From Stenomitos frigidus_A (GTDB taxonomy: Bacteria > Cyanobacteriota > Cyanobacteriia > Leptolyngbyales > Leptolyngbyaceae): 64,000 nucleotides of DNA. Location of the stretch: NCBI RefSeq assembly GCF_963877135.1, contig NZ_CAWNSW010000080.1, positions 175,185 to 239,184 on the forward strand. The letters run 5' to 3'. Below the pieces are notes generated by a model, which was given only the letters and a program-made list of their open reading frames with translations, did no database searches and had not been told where the DNA came from. This document shows, piece by piece, positions 1-10,100 of this stretch (positions are counted from its first letter, which is position 1; the number at the start of each line of letters is the position of its first letter). Both the position numbers and the translations under genes were made by a program.

Positions 1-116
1 AACATATCGCCAATACTACGGCACGATCACTCAATCGCACAAGCGCAATTTCGCACAAATGAGATCTCGTTAAATTGCCGTGTAACAATTGACCCCGAAC
101 TAAAACGGAAAGTTCT

Positions 117-290
117 ATGGCAAAGGAGATCAGGGAGATTCGAGGTAGAGTGCCGAAAGACTTGAAAATTGCGTTTGAGGTTGCCTGCGTGCGAATGGAA
201 CTGACCCAGGCAGTAGCACTGGAAGAAGCAATCAAGGATTGGCTGCTTAAAAAGGGTTTCCCTACCAGCGATGACGGTAAGCAGCGATAA
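117..290 (+). CDS. Small ribbon-helix-helix-like protein (57 aa)
   Basis: A 57-codon ORF opens with ATG at 117, just after AACGGAAAG, and ends at TAA 288. The protein starts MAKEIREIRGRVPKDLK and continues with a helix-rich stretch (AFEVACVRMELTQAVALEEAI) and a basic end. A short beta strand with the pattern xxRGRVPxDL followed by two helices is typical of ribbon-helix-helix DNA-binding proteins used by plasmid partition and antitoxin modules, so a DNA-binding or antitoxin role is inferred. No partner toxin or ParA gene is visible beside it; the partner may lie to the left of the window. Its codon usage is like that of the neighbours. It could also be a chance ORF, but the fold pattern makes that less likely. 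Confidence 0.5.
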   Translation: MAKEIREIRGRVPKDLKIAFEVACVRMELTQAVALEEAIKDWLLKKGFPTSDDGKQR

Positions 291-642
291 AGGGTGAGCA
301 CTTGTCGTGATGTTCACACACCTTGCTTGATGCTGATCCCTGCCACATTACTGCTGAGGCAGTCATCTCCAGGCTCTTGCAGCATATACAGCTAGAAAAC
401 TTCAGGTAGCCGCGTTGCCGCTTCTTCCTGACTATAGCTACTAATAGTGTGAAAGAGAGGCAGAAAACACTAAATCTGTATATTATTGTTGATTACAATG
501 CTGGCCTTAAAGCGCTTCAAGGTTTTTTGTTGCTTCTATCCGAACAGGCTGATACAAATGATCTATTTCCTGTTGCTTCTGCCAACTGAATTTCGGTTTA
601 TAGCACGGTAGAGAAAACACCATTCAGTCAAGTTAAACGTTA
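291..642. other. Non-coding gap before the GHKL operon
   Basis: About 350 bases without a convincing gene. The part 440-560 is AT-rich and probably carries the promoter of the downstream operon, but I cannot pick a clear -10/-35 pair. No hairpin terminator with a T-run was recognised. Confidence 0.4.
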
Positions 643-2532
643 ATGACAGCTAAACCTTCCACTAAGCGCAAGCCGCAATGGATTTTTGATCCGGTGCCGC
701 CATCCGGTCAGTTCACAGGGGGTATCCCTTCTGCCTATGTCTTTAAGCCTGAACTGGATACCTTTGTGCGGGAAGTGTTGCAGAACAGTCTGGATGCCAG
801 AAAAGCGGCAAGCCAGACACCCACTGAGGTGAAATTCACCTTCAGGCAATTGCAGGGAGACGACAGGACGCGCTTTCTCAACACGATCGACTGGGAGTAT
901 CTGCAAACGCATTTGCAGGCGGTGGCAGAAGGTCATACCGCTATGTCTACTTTGCTAGCGAACACGATCTCCGACCTAAACAGCACCCCCCTGACCATTC
1001 TGAGAATTGATGACTCTAGTACGGAGGGGCTGACAGGAGATGAAGATACCCCCGGTACGAACTTCAGCAGCCTCTGTCGCAATATTCTCGACACAACCAA
1101 AGATGCACCCAGTAAGGGCGGCAGCTACGGTCTTGGTAAAGCCTTGCTCTGGCAGTTCTCCACCTTATCGACTGTGCTGTTTTCCTCGCGTCTTGAGGGA
1201 GAAGCGCCTCAGCAATTTCGCTTTTTTGCCCGCACAGAGCTACCTTCCCATGAAACAGAGCAGGCACGATGGAATGGCTCCGGCTGGTATGGACTGCCGG
1301 AAACTGTCCGCAATGGTAAGCGGGCTGTCTCAATCTGGGATGAAGTTGCCGAGAAGATCACACGATCGATTTACCTGTACCGCCCTGTGCAGTTGGGGAC
1401 CGGAACGTCCATTATGGTAGTTGGCTTTCACGAGCCTGCTCAGGAAGAAGCCCGTCCCCTCGCAGCGATCGCTCAAGAGATCCTGCACTCGGCTGCTCAA
1501 TGGTTCTGGTATTGCATGATTTCGGCTACCCCTTCACTCAGGGTAGTAGCAGAAGTCTACGAAGGGCATGAATTGAGCTTCCGGGGTGAAGCGATTCCGG
1601 GTAAAGAACTGGAACCGTTTATTCAGACTGTGCTGGCTGACACAACGGTTGCTAAAGCCTTTCATCGAGGCGAGGTGGCAGAAAAGGAACTGACCTTCAA
1701 AATTCCCGCTAAGAAGTCAGGCGAAGCCCCCGAAGTTGAAGCCGCCCTGAATTTCCGCTTGAGCCGGGGCGAGGATGACTCAGAGGACGCACTCTGGGGT
1801 AATCGCATTGCCTTGATCCGTGGATCGGGCATGGTGGTCGAGTATCGTTCTCCTGGCAAAAAACTGTCCGGTATACCTTTCTGCGGGGTGCTGCGGGCTG
1901 GCAATGCCAGAGGCTTTGCTGAAGCCGATGACGCGCTGGAAATGTTTTTGAAAGACGCTGAGCCACCGTCTCACGATCAGTGGAAGGCAACGGAACGACT
2001 TCAGGAGGAGTACAGGAAAGGTTCCAAAAGCCGCCTCGATAAACTCTGGAAAGATCTGGATGAAGCGGTGGTCGAACTGTGTGGTCAGGAAATGCGCCCG
2101 GATGCTGAAGCGCCAGAAGCCCTTGCCCGTCTATTCAGGAAAGATGCGATCCAGAGTGGTAAGACGCTCAGGCAGGATGATCAGAAGCTCCAGGTATCGT
2201 GTTTAGAGGCTTTCTTTACCGAGGGTGTCTGGCGGTTTTCTGGGCGGGTCACGCAGCCAGGGACGTTGAAGAAACCCTGGAGTTTCTCGTTGCTGGTGCG
2301 GCTCGACAGTGAAACGGGGGAGGGTGAAAAACTGCTGATTGATCATTTGCGGACAACCGGAGCCGCTTCAGTACAGATCAAAGCGGAACTGGCAGAGTGT
2401 GTCGTCCAGCCATCCAGTCAGGAAATTGTCTTTGAAGGTGAAACAAAACCTGTACATGGCAATAGCCGGATGCCAGATTTGCAGCGTACTCGTGTACGCC
2501 TTGAGGTTCAACCGGGCAGAGGAGGTCGCTGA
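643..2532 (+). CDS. GHKL-family ATPase, first gene of a methylase-linked operon
   Basis: A 629-residue protein with a GHKL (HSP90/MutL/histidine kinase) ATP-binding domain in its N-terminal third. The N-box is FVREVLQNSLDA (Glu44, Asn48). The Mg/adenine loop is LRIDDSS near residues 121-126. The glycine-rich lid motif is GGSYGLGK at 159-166. The rest (about 200-629) is not recognised. The stop codon shares one base with the start of the next gene, so the two are translationally coupled. GHKL ATPases next to DNA methylases are known from restriction systems related to MutL/MORC (Iyer and Aravind). Here the ATPase probably powers recognition or assembly of a DNA-targeting complex. No nuclease motif was seen in it. 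The domain call is firm; the role is inferred from neighbours. Confidence 0.75.
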   Translation: MTAKPSTKRKPQWIFDPVPPSGQFTGGIPSAYVFKPELDTFVREVLQNSLDARKAASQTPTEVKFTFRQLQGDDRTRFLNTIDWEYLQTHLQAVAEGHTAMSTLLANTISDLNSTPLTILRIDDSSTEGLTGDEDTPGTNFSSLCRNILDTTKDAPSKGGSYGLGKALLWQFSTLSTVLFSSRLEGEAPQQFRFFARTELPSHETEQARWNGSGWYGLPETVRNGKRAVSIWDEVAEKITRSIYLYRPVQLGTGTSIMVVGFHEPAQEEARPLAAIAQEILHSAAQWFWYCMISATPSLRVVAEVYEGHELSFRGEAIPGKELEPFIQTVLADTTVAKAFHRGEVAEKELTFKIPAKKSGEAPEVEAALNFRLSRGEDDSEDALWGNRIALIRGSGMVVEYRSPGKKLSGIPFCGVLRAGNARGFAEADDALEMFLKDAEPPSHDQWKATERLQEEYRKGSKSRLDKLWKDLDEAVVELCGQEMRPDAEAPEALARLFRKDAIQSGKTLRQDDQKLQVSCLEAFFTEGVWRFSGRVTQPGTLKKPWSFSLLVRLDSETGEGEKLLIDHLRTTGAASVQIKAELAECVVQPSSQEIVFEGETKPVHGNSRMPDLQRTRVRLEVQPGRGGR

Positions 2533-3497
2533 TGCCTGCTGAAAGCTTTTATCCTTACCGTACCGGGGCTGAAATGGTGCTGCTGCATCTGGATCTACCT
2601 GAGCGTGAAGAGCACCAGGCGAGTGACGAGAGCCTGCCAGTTTACCGTTGCAGCAGTGCGGAAATTCAGCTTCGGGCAGCCGCGATCGTCCCTGATGCGG
2701 TCTGGGAGAAAGTTTTTGATGCATCTGAGCGAACTCATCCGCCTGCCAAGCTCTGGCTGGTGGCACAAAGTATGGAATCACGCTCCAGACAGGCGTTTGA
2801 GCTTAAGGGGGATGGACAGGTCTTTGAGGCTTTGATCCGCCTGAATACTGATGATTGGGCAGGCAAAGCAGAATTTCAGGCAGTGCTTGCCAGAACAACA
2901 GCCAGGGATGCATCGCCATCAGGCTATGCATCCGATGTGGGAGCGCGGCTGGCATGGTCTAAAGCCCATCTGGCACTGTTCAGGGAACCCCCGGTGCCGC
3001 AGCGCGACAGGCTAAAAATTCAGTGGAAGAAGTTTGAGGGTAGTCAAAAGTCGCAACTGTTTGCCCTTGATCACTCGGAGCCGCAACCAAAACTCTGGCT
3101 CAACTCTGAGGTTGAGGGCTTGTATGATGTGCTGAACAGTCGGGCAGTGCGAGGCTGGAATCCGGCGATCGCAGAGAACACCAGCTACCTGATCGCCCAT
3201 CAGGTCTGGACATCATTGCTGGCAACCGCTATCAGTCATCTGGCAGAAACGGGAGACTCTGATAGCCTGCCTGATCTGGCTGAGTTGCTGGAATGGGAGC
3301 GCTTGGTGCTGGAAGACTGGATTGAGTCTCTCTTTCCAGACAGGCAAAGGGATGCGGCTTTCGATCTGTTGCTGGACTCCGTGCGTCAGCACTACTTTAG
3401 GGAAGAATTGCTGGTGCAACGGATTCCAGAAGCGATTCAGGAGAAGCTCAACACATACAGGGGTTTTGAGCATCTGTTGAAGGAGGCAGGCAGATAA
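2532..3497 (+). CDS. Unrecognised protein, second gene of the GHKL-methylase operon
   Basis: A 321-residue soluble protein whose ATG overlaps the stop of the GHKL gene by one base. The next gene begins one base after its stop, so all three are co-translated. I do not recognise a family. The N-terminal half (to about residue 150) looks like mixed alpha/beta, with the string PPAKLWLVAQSM. The C-terminal half is helical and rich in Leu, Glu and Trp (ELLEWERLVLEDWIESLFPD). No PD-(D/E)XK, HNH, PLD or P-loop pattern was found. Its strict coupling to the ATPase suggests a structural subunit of the same complex. It could hide a divergent nuclease or specificity domain. Confidence 0.65.
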   Translation: MPAESFYPYRTGAEMVLLHLDLPEREEHQASDESLPVYRCSSAEIQLRAAAIVPDAVWEKVFDASERTHPPAKLWLVAQSMESRSRQAFELKGDGQVFEALIRLNTDDWAGKAEFQAVLARTTARDASPSGYASDVGARLAWSKAHLALFREPPVPQRDRLKIQWKKFEGSQKSQLFALDHSEPQPKLWLNSEVEGLYDVLNSRAVRGWNPAIAENTSYLIAHQVWTSLLATAISHLAETGDSDSLPDLAELLEWERLVLEDWIESLFPDRQRDAAFDLLLDSVRQHYFREELLVQRIPEAIQEKLNTYRGFEHLLKEAGR

Positions 3498-3498
3498 C

Positions 3499-4200
3499 AT
3501 GGCTCAGTCATTACGACGCTTCACTGTACCCGTGACCCGCCCCTGGCTTTACCGATTGCTGGAGAACCCGGACTCAATGCTGACAGAGCCAGTTGATGGT
3601 CAGGCAACCCTTAAAGAGGTGAAGCGTACCGTCAATCGGTTGATCAAAAAATGTGGGAGTGAACCGCTACCTGCCAATCAGCGATCGGCGTGGGATCGAG
3701 AACTCGTCAAGCCGCTTTACGAAGCCCTCAACAGACTACCGCGTAGAACTCTGGTGGATATGCGTTTCTGGCACTGGCTCTGTACTACGCCCCTGCAAGA
3801 TTTTGTCTGGTATCGCTGGCATGGGCAGATTCCTGCTGATCCCCGCAGCGTTTTGAATCAGAGTCAGGCACTGATCGGTCGGTTTACGGGCACTCCCTCC
3901 CTGAATGGCTTCAGCCGGAATGCCTTGACTCGCCTTTACTGGTGTGCGGCGACTCTGTATACCGAAGAGGAAGGCTTCTATTGGGTAGAACTGGCTCTGC
4001 AAAATCAGGATCTCTATCAGGCTATCTTTGAGCGTCAGTTCAGCCTCTATCCACCAGCCGTGCGAGCGTGTTTGAGGGAACTGAAGGATAAGTCAGAGTC
4101 AGAACGCCGCGAGGCGACCAAACGCCTGAACCACCATCTGACCACGATCGTTCTGGAGACCTTGACTGAAGATGATATCCGCAAGGTGTTAACTCTCTAA
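3499..4200 (+). CDS. Unrecognised helical protein, third gene of the GHKL-methylase operon
   Basis: A 233-residue basic, helical protein starting one base after the preceding stop. It begins MAQSLRRFTVPVTRPWLYRLL and has many Arg and Trp residues (for example RFWHWLCTTPLQDFVWYRW near residues 90-108), which would suit nucleic acid or subunit contact. The C-terminus is a charged helical stretch with many Arg/Lys/Glu around 190-215. No catalytic motif is evident and I do not assign a family. Its place between the ATPase gene and the cytosine methylase gene argues for a role in the same restriction or defence system. A 52-base gap separates it from the methylase. Confidence 0.6.
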   Translation: MAQSLRRFTVPVTRPWLYRLLENPDSMLTEPVDGQATLKEVKRTVNRLIKKCGSEPLPANQRSAWDRELVKPLYEALNRLPRRTLVDMRFWHWLCTTPLQDFVWYRWHGQIPADPRSVLNQSQALIGRFTGTPSLNGFSRNALTRLYWCAATLYTEEEGFYWVELALQNQDLYQAIFERQFSLYPPAVRACLRELKDKSESERREATKRLNHHLTTIVLETLTEDDIRKVLTL

Positions 4201-4252
4201 CCCTAAATTTCACATCCCCACGACCTGTAGCTTTATTGCTGTCTGAATACAC

Positions 4253-6154
4253 ATGAGTAAGCCCGCTGTTCCCTTTTCAACCGGAGAAAACGTTACTCTC
4301 GCACCACACTACCGTTCCTGCGACCTGGAACAGCTTCGTGCCTATGCTCAAAAGGCACAGAAAGCGAAGAAGCCTTTAGCAATCGACCTGTTTTGTGGTG
4401 CTGGGGGGTTAAGTCTTGGCTTGCAGGAGGCAGGGTTTAACGTGATTTTGGGTGTAGACAGTTATCAACAGGCGGCGGAAACGCATAAAGCCCACTTTGG
4501 CGGAGTTTCTCTCTGTGAGGATCTCTCCAAGCCAGAGGTGATTGATGCCATTGGTGAGGCGTTAAAGGGCATAGCGATCGCGCTGGTTGCAGGTGGTCCG
4601 CCCTGTCAGCCCTTTTCACAGGCAGGGAAAAGCAAGATTCGGCATCTGGTCCAAGAAGGGGCACGGCATCAGGATGATGAGCGCCGGGAACTGTGGCAGT
4701 CGTTTGTGGCAGTTGTCGAGAGAATCAAACCCCAGGCGGTGCTGGTAGAGAATGTGCCTGATATGGCGCTGGGCGATGATGCGATCGTGCTCCGTCAGTT
4801 AGTTGCGGCACTGGAGGCTTTAAACTACGACGTGCATACCCGCATTCTGGCGGCATGGCAGTATGACATTCCTCAATTTCGCCAGCGGCTGTTTCTGGTA
4901 GGGGTACGATCGGGTACCGCGTTCAAATTTCCCGAACCAGTCAGGGACACAAAGCCGAAACTGCGGGATGCCATCGCCGACCTGCCTGTCGTTGAGGCAG
5001 GCGCTAAGAAACTTGTCATACCGTATCAGGAACCAGAAAAGCTCAGCCGCTTTCAGAAATGGTGTCGTAGAGGCGTTGCCGCAGAGGAGCAAAACAAGCT
5101 CTACGACCACATTGTGCGTGCGGTTCGGGAGGATGATTTGGAGGCGTTTCGGCTGATGGATCATCAGACTCGTTACTCTGATTTGCCTGAAGCACTGAAA
5201 CGCTATCGGGATGACATCTTTGACGATAAATATAAGCGACTGGGCTGGGATGAACCATCCAGAAGCATTACTGCCCATCTGGCACGGGATGGCTACTGGT
5301 ACATCCACCCGGAACAGCATCGCTGTCTGACCATTCGGGAGGCTGCCCGCATTCAAAGTTTTCCAGACTGGTATCGCTTTTGTGGGCATCCCAGCCATGC
5401 TTACCGTCAGATTGGTGGCGCAGTCCCGCCCTTGCTTGGCAAATATCTTGGCAAAGCGATCCTTGAGGCGACCAGCAGTTATGACTCATCAACCCGGTAC
5501 GTTTCCACCGCTGCCTTGTCTACAACACTGAAACACTGGCTGGAGCAGGAACCGGAGCAAAACCTGGTGGCTCCCTGGCGACGCAGCACAGACCTGTGGC
5601 AAATTCTTCTGGGTATTACGCTATTTGAGAAACTGCCCGATCGTCAGGTCAGGCTAATCTGGTCTACTTTCAGGGGGCGCTGGGCGGATGCAAAAGGCTT
5701 CTTGAAGGATACGCACAGGGAAGCGGCGATCCGGGCAATGCGACAGAGCAAGCTTCTGCCGACTATCACGGCTGTTGCCAGGAGCCTGAGCAAAAAGAAT
5801 GCGCTCGATAATCTGGAGCTTCCAGAGGTGGGAGAAAACCAGTTGGAAATGGCGCTGGCGCTGGCAGACCTGAGCCATCAGCGTCCCATCTTTGCGCCCA
5901 TTTATCGGGTGGCGGAGCGGGTTTTCGGGGCTGAGGATGAGAGAAGCTCGATCGGGCATGAGCAATTAATGGTTGCCAGACTGGTCGGTGTCGATCAGGG
6001 TGGTCGTGCTTATGCTGGTGTGCTGGAAGTAGCAGACCAGTTCTGTAAGCCTGGTGTGCCAGAGTGTACTCGCTGTCCCCTGAATAAAGTGTGCTTCACC
6101 GCGAGCAAAACTTATCAGCCAGTCTCCTCACAAGAGTTGATACCCACTGGTTAA
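4253..6154 (+). CDS. C5-cytosine DNA methyltransferase with a C-terminal endonuclease III-like Fe-S domain
   Basis: The first 400 or so residues of this 633-residue protein are a cytosine-5 DNA methyltransferase. Motif I is DLFCGAGG (45-52). Motif IV is GGPPCQPFSQAGK, with the catalytic Cys118. Motif VI is ENV (166-168). Motif VIII is QFRQRLFLVG, and motifs IX/X end in YRQIGGAVPPLLGKYL. The remaining 230 residues are extra: a helical region followed by Cys598-X6-Cys605-X2-Cys608-X5-Cys614, the exact spacing of the [4Fe-4S] loop of endonuclease III/MutY glycosylases. I see no clear catalytic HhH Lys/Asp in the tail, so it may be a degenerate HhH-GPD fold acting in DNA binding. It probably protects host sites from the restriction arm of the same operon. 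The fusion is unusual. Confidence 0.88.
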   Translation: MSKPAVPFSTGENVTLAPHYRSCDLEQLRAYAQKAQKAKKPLAIDLFCGAGGLSLGLQEAGFNVILGVDSYQQAAETHKAHFGGVSLCEDLSKPEVIDAIGEALKGIAIALVAGGPPCQPFSQAGKSKIRHLVQEGARHQDDERRELWQSFVAVVERIKPQAVLVENVPDMALGDDAIVLRQLVAALEALNYDVHTRILAAWQYDIPQFRQRLFLVGVRSGTAFKFPEPVRDTKPKLRDAIADLPVVEAGAKKLVIPYQEPEKLSRFQKWCRRGVAAEEQNKLYDHIVRAVREDDLEAFRLMDHQTRYSDLPEALKRYRDDIFDDKYKRLGWDEPSRSITAHLARDGYWYIHPEQHRCLTIREAARIQSFPDWYRFCGHPSHAYRQIGGAVPPLLGKYLGKAILEATSSYDSSTRYVSTAALSTTLKHWLEQEPEQNLVAPWRRSTDLWQILLGITLFEKLPDRQVRLIWSTFRGRWADAKGFLKDTHREAAIRAMRQSKLLPTITAVARSLSKKNALDNLELPEVGENQLEMALALADLSHQRPIFAPIYRVAERVFGAEDERSSIGHEQLMVARLVGVDQGGRAYAGVLEVADQFCKPGVPECTRCPLNKVCFTASKTYQPVSSQELIPTG

Positions 6155-6205
6155 GATTTTGGTTAAGCTGCAAAGAGCAATCTGTTTTGTTCCAGTCCTT
6201 GCTGC

Positions 6206-6979
6206 ATGACTGAAGTCGCTCCTACAGACCGAAAGCAACCTGCTATCGTAACCGACGGCGAACATAGCGTGGATGCGATAGCGTTCCGTAAGGCTTTGAT
6301 CATCTGGGGCAAGGAGAACTTCAGAGCTTTCCCCTGGCGGTTTACCAGCGATCCTTATCGCATCCTGATGGCTGAGGTCATGCTTCACCGGACACAGGCA
6401 TTACAGGTTGTGCCTGTGTATGAGCGTTTTTTGGAACGTTACCCTGATCTCCCTGCACTTGCTACAGCTACAGAAGAAGATTTACATGGAATGCTTTACT
6501 CACTGGGCTTGAAGTGGAGAGTCAAACTGATTTACGAGATGGTGGCTGCGCTGATGCAGCGTTTTGATGGCAAGCTCCCTTCTGATCGAGCAGACTTGCT
6601 CAGCCTGCCCGGAGTCAGTGATTATATCGCCAGTGCAGTTTGTTGCTTTGCCTGGAAACAGCCACAGGCTCTGATCGATACCAACACAGTGCGTATTGTG
6701 GCAAGAGTGTTTAACCTGAAAATTACGGACTCTTTGCGACGTAATCGCCGCTTCAAGGCTTTGCTTGAAACACTGGCCGATTCTATACAACCAGCAACTT
6801 ACAACTATGCGTTGCTGGATTTAGCGAATAAAGTTTGCCTCAAGGTTCGGGAGCCAGATTGCCCAAAATGTCCTTTGTTGGAGCATTGTCATTATGGGGC
6901 GAACAAGTTACGAGTTGCCCCAAAAATCTCCACAAACTCATTCCCTGTATTTGAAACTGTCAGCGAGTGTAAAGCATAA
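6206..6979 (+). CDS. HhH-GPD DNA glycosylase, probable G:T mismatch (MIG/TDG-like) enzyme
   Basis: A 257-residue member of the endonuclease III/MutY superfamily. The entry motif is WRFTSDPYRILMAEVMLHRT (44-63). The helix-hairpin-helix is LPGVSDYIASAV, with Tyr140 where endonuclease III has its catalytic Lys. The catalytic Asp is Asp158 in LIDTNTVRI. The Tyr-to-Asp spacing of 18 matches Tyr126/Asp144 of the MIG mismatch glycosylase of Methanothermobacter, which removes T from G:T pairs and is itself encoded beside a C5 methylase. A C-terminal Cys211, Cys219, Cys222, Cys228 cluster should hold a [4Fe-4S] centre, though the first gap is 7 rather than the usual 6. Inferred job: repair of T:G mismatches arising by deamination of the 5-methylcytosine made by the upstream methylase. 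MutY-like activity is the alternative. Confidence 0.8.
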   Translation: MTEVAPTDRKQPAIVTDGEHSVDAIAFRKALIIWGKENFRAFPWRFTSDPYRILMAEVMLHRTQALQVVPVYERFLERYPDLPALATATEEDLHGMLYSLGLKWRVKLIYEMVAALMQRFDGKLPSDRADLLSLPGVSDYIASAVCCFAWKQPQALIDTNTVRIVARVFNLKITDSLRRNRRFKALLETLADSIQPATYNYALLDLANKVCLKVREPDCPKCPLLEHCHYGANKLRVAPKISTNSFPVFETVSECKA

Positions 6980-7185
6980 CAAGAATCTGAATTACATGGG
7001 TCTTCAACAAGCTTTTCTAACGCAGATCGTGCCTCCCTCTCAAATTCAAAGCAAGTAGCCGCTCAGACATCTGGAGATCAACCTGATACAGATCCCTCAT
7101 ACACATCCCTGAATCCAATATTCCATCCTCTCTAGATTTTCGTATAACGGTTCCAGAAAATTATCCAATGGTTTAAGAATCTGTT

Positions 7186-10100
7186 ATGGAATCCTCCTCT
7201 ATACATCGCCTGTCTCCTATCTCTTTTGATGAAGTTATTCACAAATTGACCGAGGATTTTACAGGATGCGAAGATATATTTAATGCGATCGACCGCTGGC
7301 TAGAATGCCAAAATGAGCGCTTTTTCATCTTGGTTGGTAAACCAGGGGCTGGGAAAAGTGCAGTTGCTGCCTATCTTACGAAAATTCGCCCCGATATAGT
7401 AGCTCATCACTTCTGCATTGCACGTCGCAATAATACCATTGACCCCAATTCTGTGCTTCTATCTTTAGCCGCCCAATTGGTTGAAAATCTTCCAGGATAT
7501 GCAGAAGCTCTAGTTAATACAATTACACCTCTGCATCTTTCGGTTAGTGTTTCAATTGATATTGAGATAATACGAGACAGCCAAGTTAGGGGTGTCATTA
7601 TCGAACATCTACACACCAATAATCCTGGCGAAGCCTTGGATATTATTCTACACCGTCCCATCTTAGCAATATCAAGCCAGATTCAAGAACCTATACTTAT
7701 ACTACTGGATGCTTTAGATGAAGCGATAGCATTCAGTAGTAATGACAATCTTGTGAGACTGTTAGCTAGCGCAAATGATTTATCATCTTATGTCCGATTT
7801 CTGTGTACAACTCGCTCCGAACAGAGGGTATGGAGTTATCTAGACATTTCTAAAATTTATAGATACGATCTAAAAAATCAATCAAGTACTATTTATAGAT
7901 ACATCAATTCAAGACTTTCAAGAAACGCTCTCCAAATAAAAATTCAAAATCTTCAAAACACTCGCGAAATATTTACAAATGAATTGCTGGAAAAATCTCA
8001 AGATAATTTTCTCTATGTCAAATTGCTTTTAGATGAGATTGAAAGCGACCGATATTCTATAAATGAGTTAGCTTCTCTGCCCTCTGGATTAAACAAAATA
8101 TATAGTGAATTTATCAATCGTTCCTTAGAAGGAGTATCAAGGAACTATTCTAAATTAATTCTAGGAATTCTAGCAGTTGCCAGAGAACCACTTAGTCAGC
8201 AACAAATATCTCAATTTACAGGTGTTGAACTTGAAGATGTTGGAGAGCAGATTAGAGTAATTCGCCAATTTTTTGATGTTTTTGATTCTGGACTGGAAGA
8301 AAAATACACTTTATTCCATCAATCTTTTCGGGACTATTTGATAGATAGTAAGAATAAACCAGATTTCTGGTGTGATCCAACTAGGCAACACCAACGAATC
8401 GTTAATTTTTATTGGTCTGACAAAAAAGTATGGAGTCAGGAACATGCTAGTGATAGGTATCTTTGGAACTATTTACCTTACCATTTGAGTCAAGCTACTC
8501 AGGATGAGCAGCTACGGTCTCTACTTCTCAACTTTGAATGGCTCCAAGCAAAACTTAACGCTACCAATATTCATCGTCTGATTGCAGACTATGATCTACT
8601 TTCAAACGATCAAGATTTGGTTTTAGTGCAACAGGCTCTTCGTCTATCAATTGGTGTCATTGAACAAGATAGCCGCCAACTTGCCAGTCAGTTGCTAGGA
8701 CGGCTTATAACTTTTCCAACAAAAGATATTCAGCTTTTAATAGAACAAATTGCCGAGCGTCAAACAGCTTTTCCTTGGTTTCGCTGTTTAACGGCAAGCT
8801 TGACACCACCGGGGGGGGCTTTGGTAGGCACTTGCTGCGGTCATAACAGTTATGTGAGTTCTATAGCCTGGATTCCAAGGCAGCGACAGATGGTTTCTGC
8901 ATCACGAGATTACACTCTACGACTATGGAATGTTGACTCTACTCAATGTTTACGAGTACTGAAAGGGCACGAGAATTGGATTAGAGGAGTAGTGGTTACT
9001 TCCAGTGGTGATTATGCTATTTCAGTCTCAGATGATGCAACTGTTAAGCAGTGGGACTTGAAATCTGGTGAATCTCAGAACATTCTGGAGGCTCACAATG
9101 GTGATGTTACAGCAATAGCAACAGGACTAGATAATGATCAGGTTGTTGTTGCTTTAAGTAACCATGAAGTTGGAATTTGGCAGGCAGACAGTCAACAGTA
9201 TGGTGTGTGCTTTCAAATACCAGATAGGGTAATTACTGCAATTACAGTTTTGCAGAATCAGCGACAAATCATTTTGGTTTTAGATGACTGTACATTTCAA
9301 TTATGGGATTTACTCTCTAAGAAACATCAGCGTACTTTCAAAAAAGAGCATAATGGCTCAATTACTGCTGTAGCCTTTATTCCCAATGAAAATCGAGTAA
9401 TTTCCGCTTCCTATGACTTGACACTGAAAGTATGGAATTTAGAGAACGGTAAGGTTGAACAAACCCTGCAAGGTCATTTTCAGCCAGTTAGTTCTGTTGT
9501 CATAATGCTTGATGGCAAACGGGCAATCTCTAGTTCTCGCGATCGCACACTTAGAGTATGGGATCTAAGTACAGGGGAATGCTTGTCTACATTTTTAGCA
9601 CATCAAGACTGGATCAACTGTGTGACGTTAGTCCCTGATGGCTGCAAGGTTGTCTCTGCATCAGATGATGGAACCTTAAAAGTCTGGGACTTAGAACATA
9701 CCCAGCAACTGCTTCCCATACATCACAATAATCAGATTAATGACTTGGCTTTGACACCAAACGGTAGCCGATTAGTTTCTGCTTCACGAGATAAGACACT
9801 CAAAGCTTGGAATATGAAAACTGAGCAACTTGAACATACATTTCAAGGTCATGAAGCACAAGTCATGGCTGTAGCTGTGATATCTGACCATCAAGCAATT
9901 TCAGCTTCGGCTGACAAAACGTTGAAAGTTTGGGACCTTAACACAGGAAGTTGTTTGTGCACTTTCAAGGGACATTCTAGTCCGATAAATGGTGTAGCTG
10001 TATTTCGGGACGGAAGAACAGCAATTTCTGCGTCACTTGATAAGACACTCAGACTTTGGGATATAGCCACAGGTAAATGTCAACGAATTTTTGAGGGTCA

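Noticed and set aside
4253..6154. Catalytic DNA glycosylase activity in the methylase tail
   Set aside because: The Fe-S spacing is present, but I could not find the LPGV-hairpin with catalytic Lys or Asp. Only a structural role is suggested.
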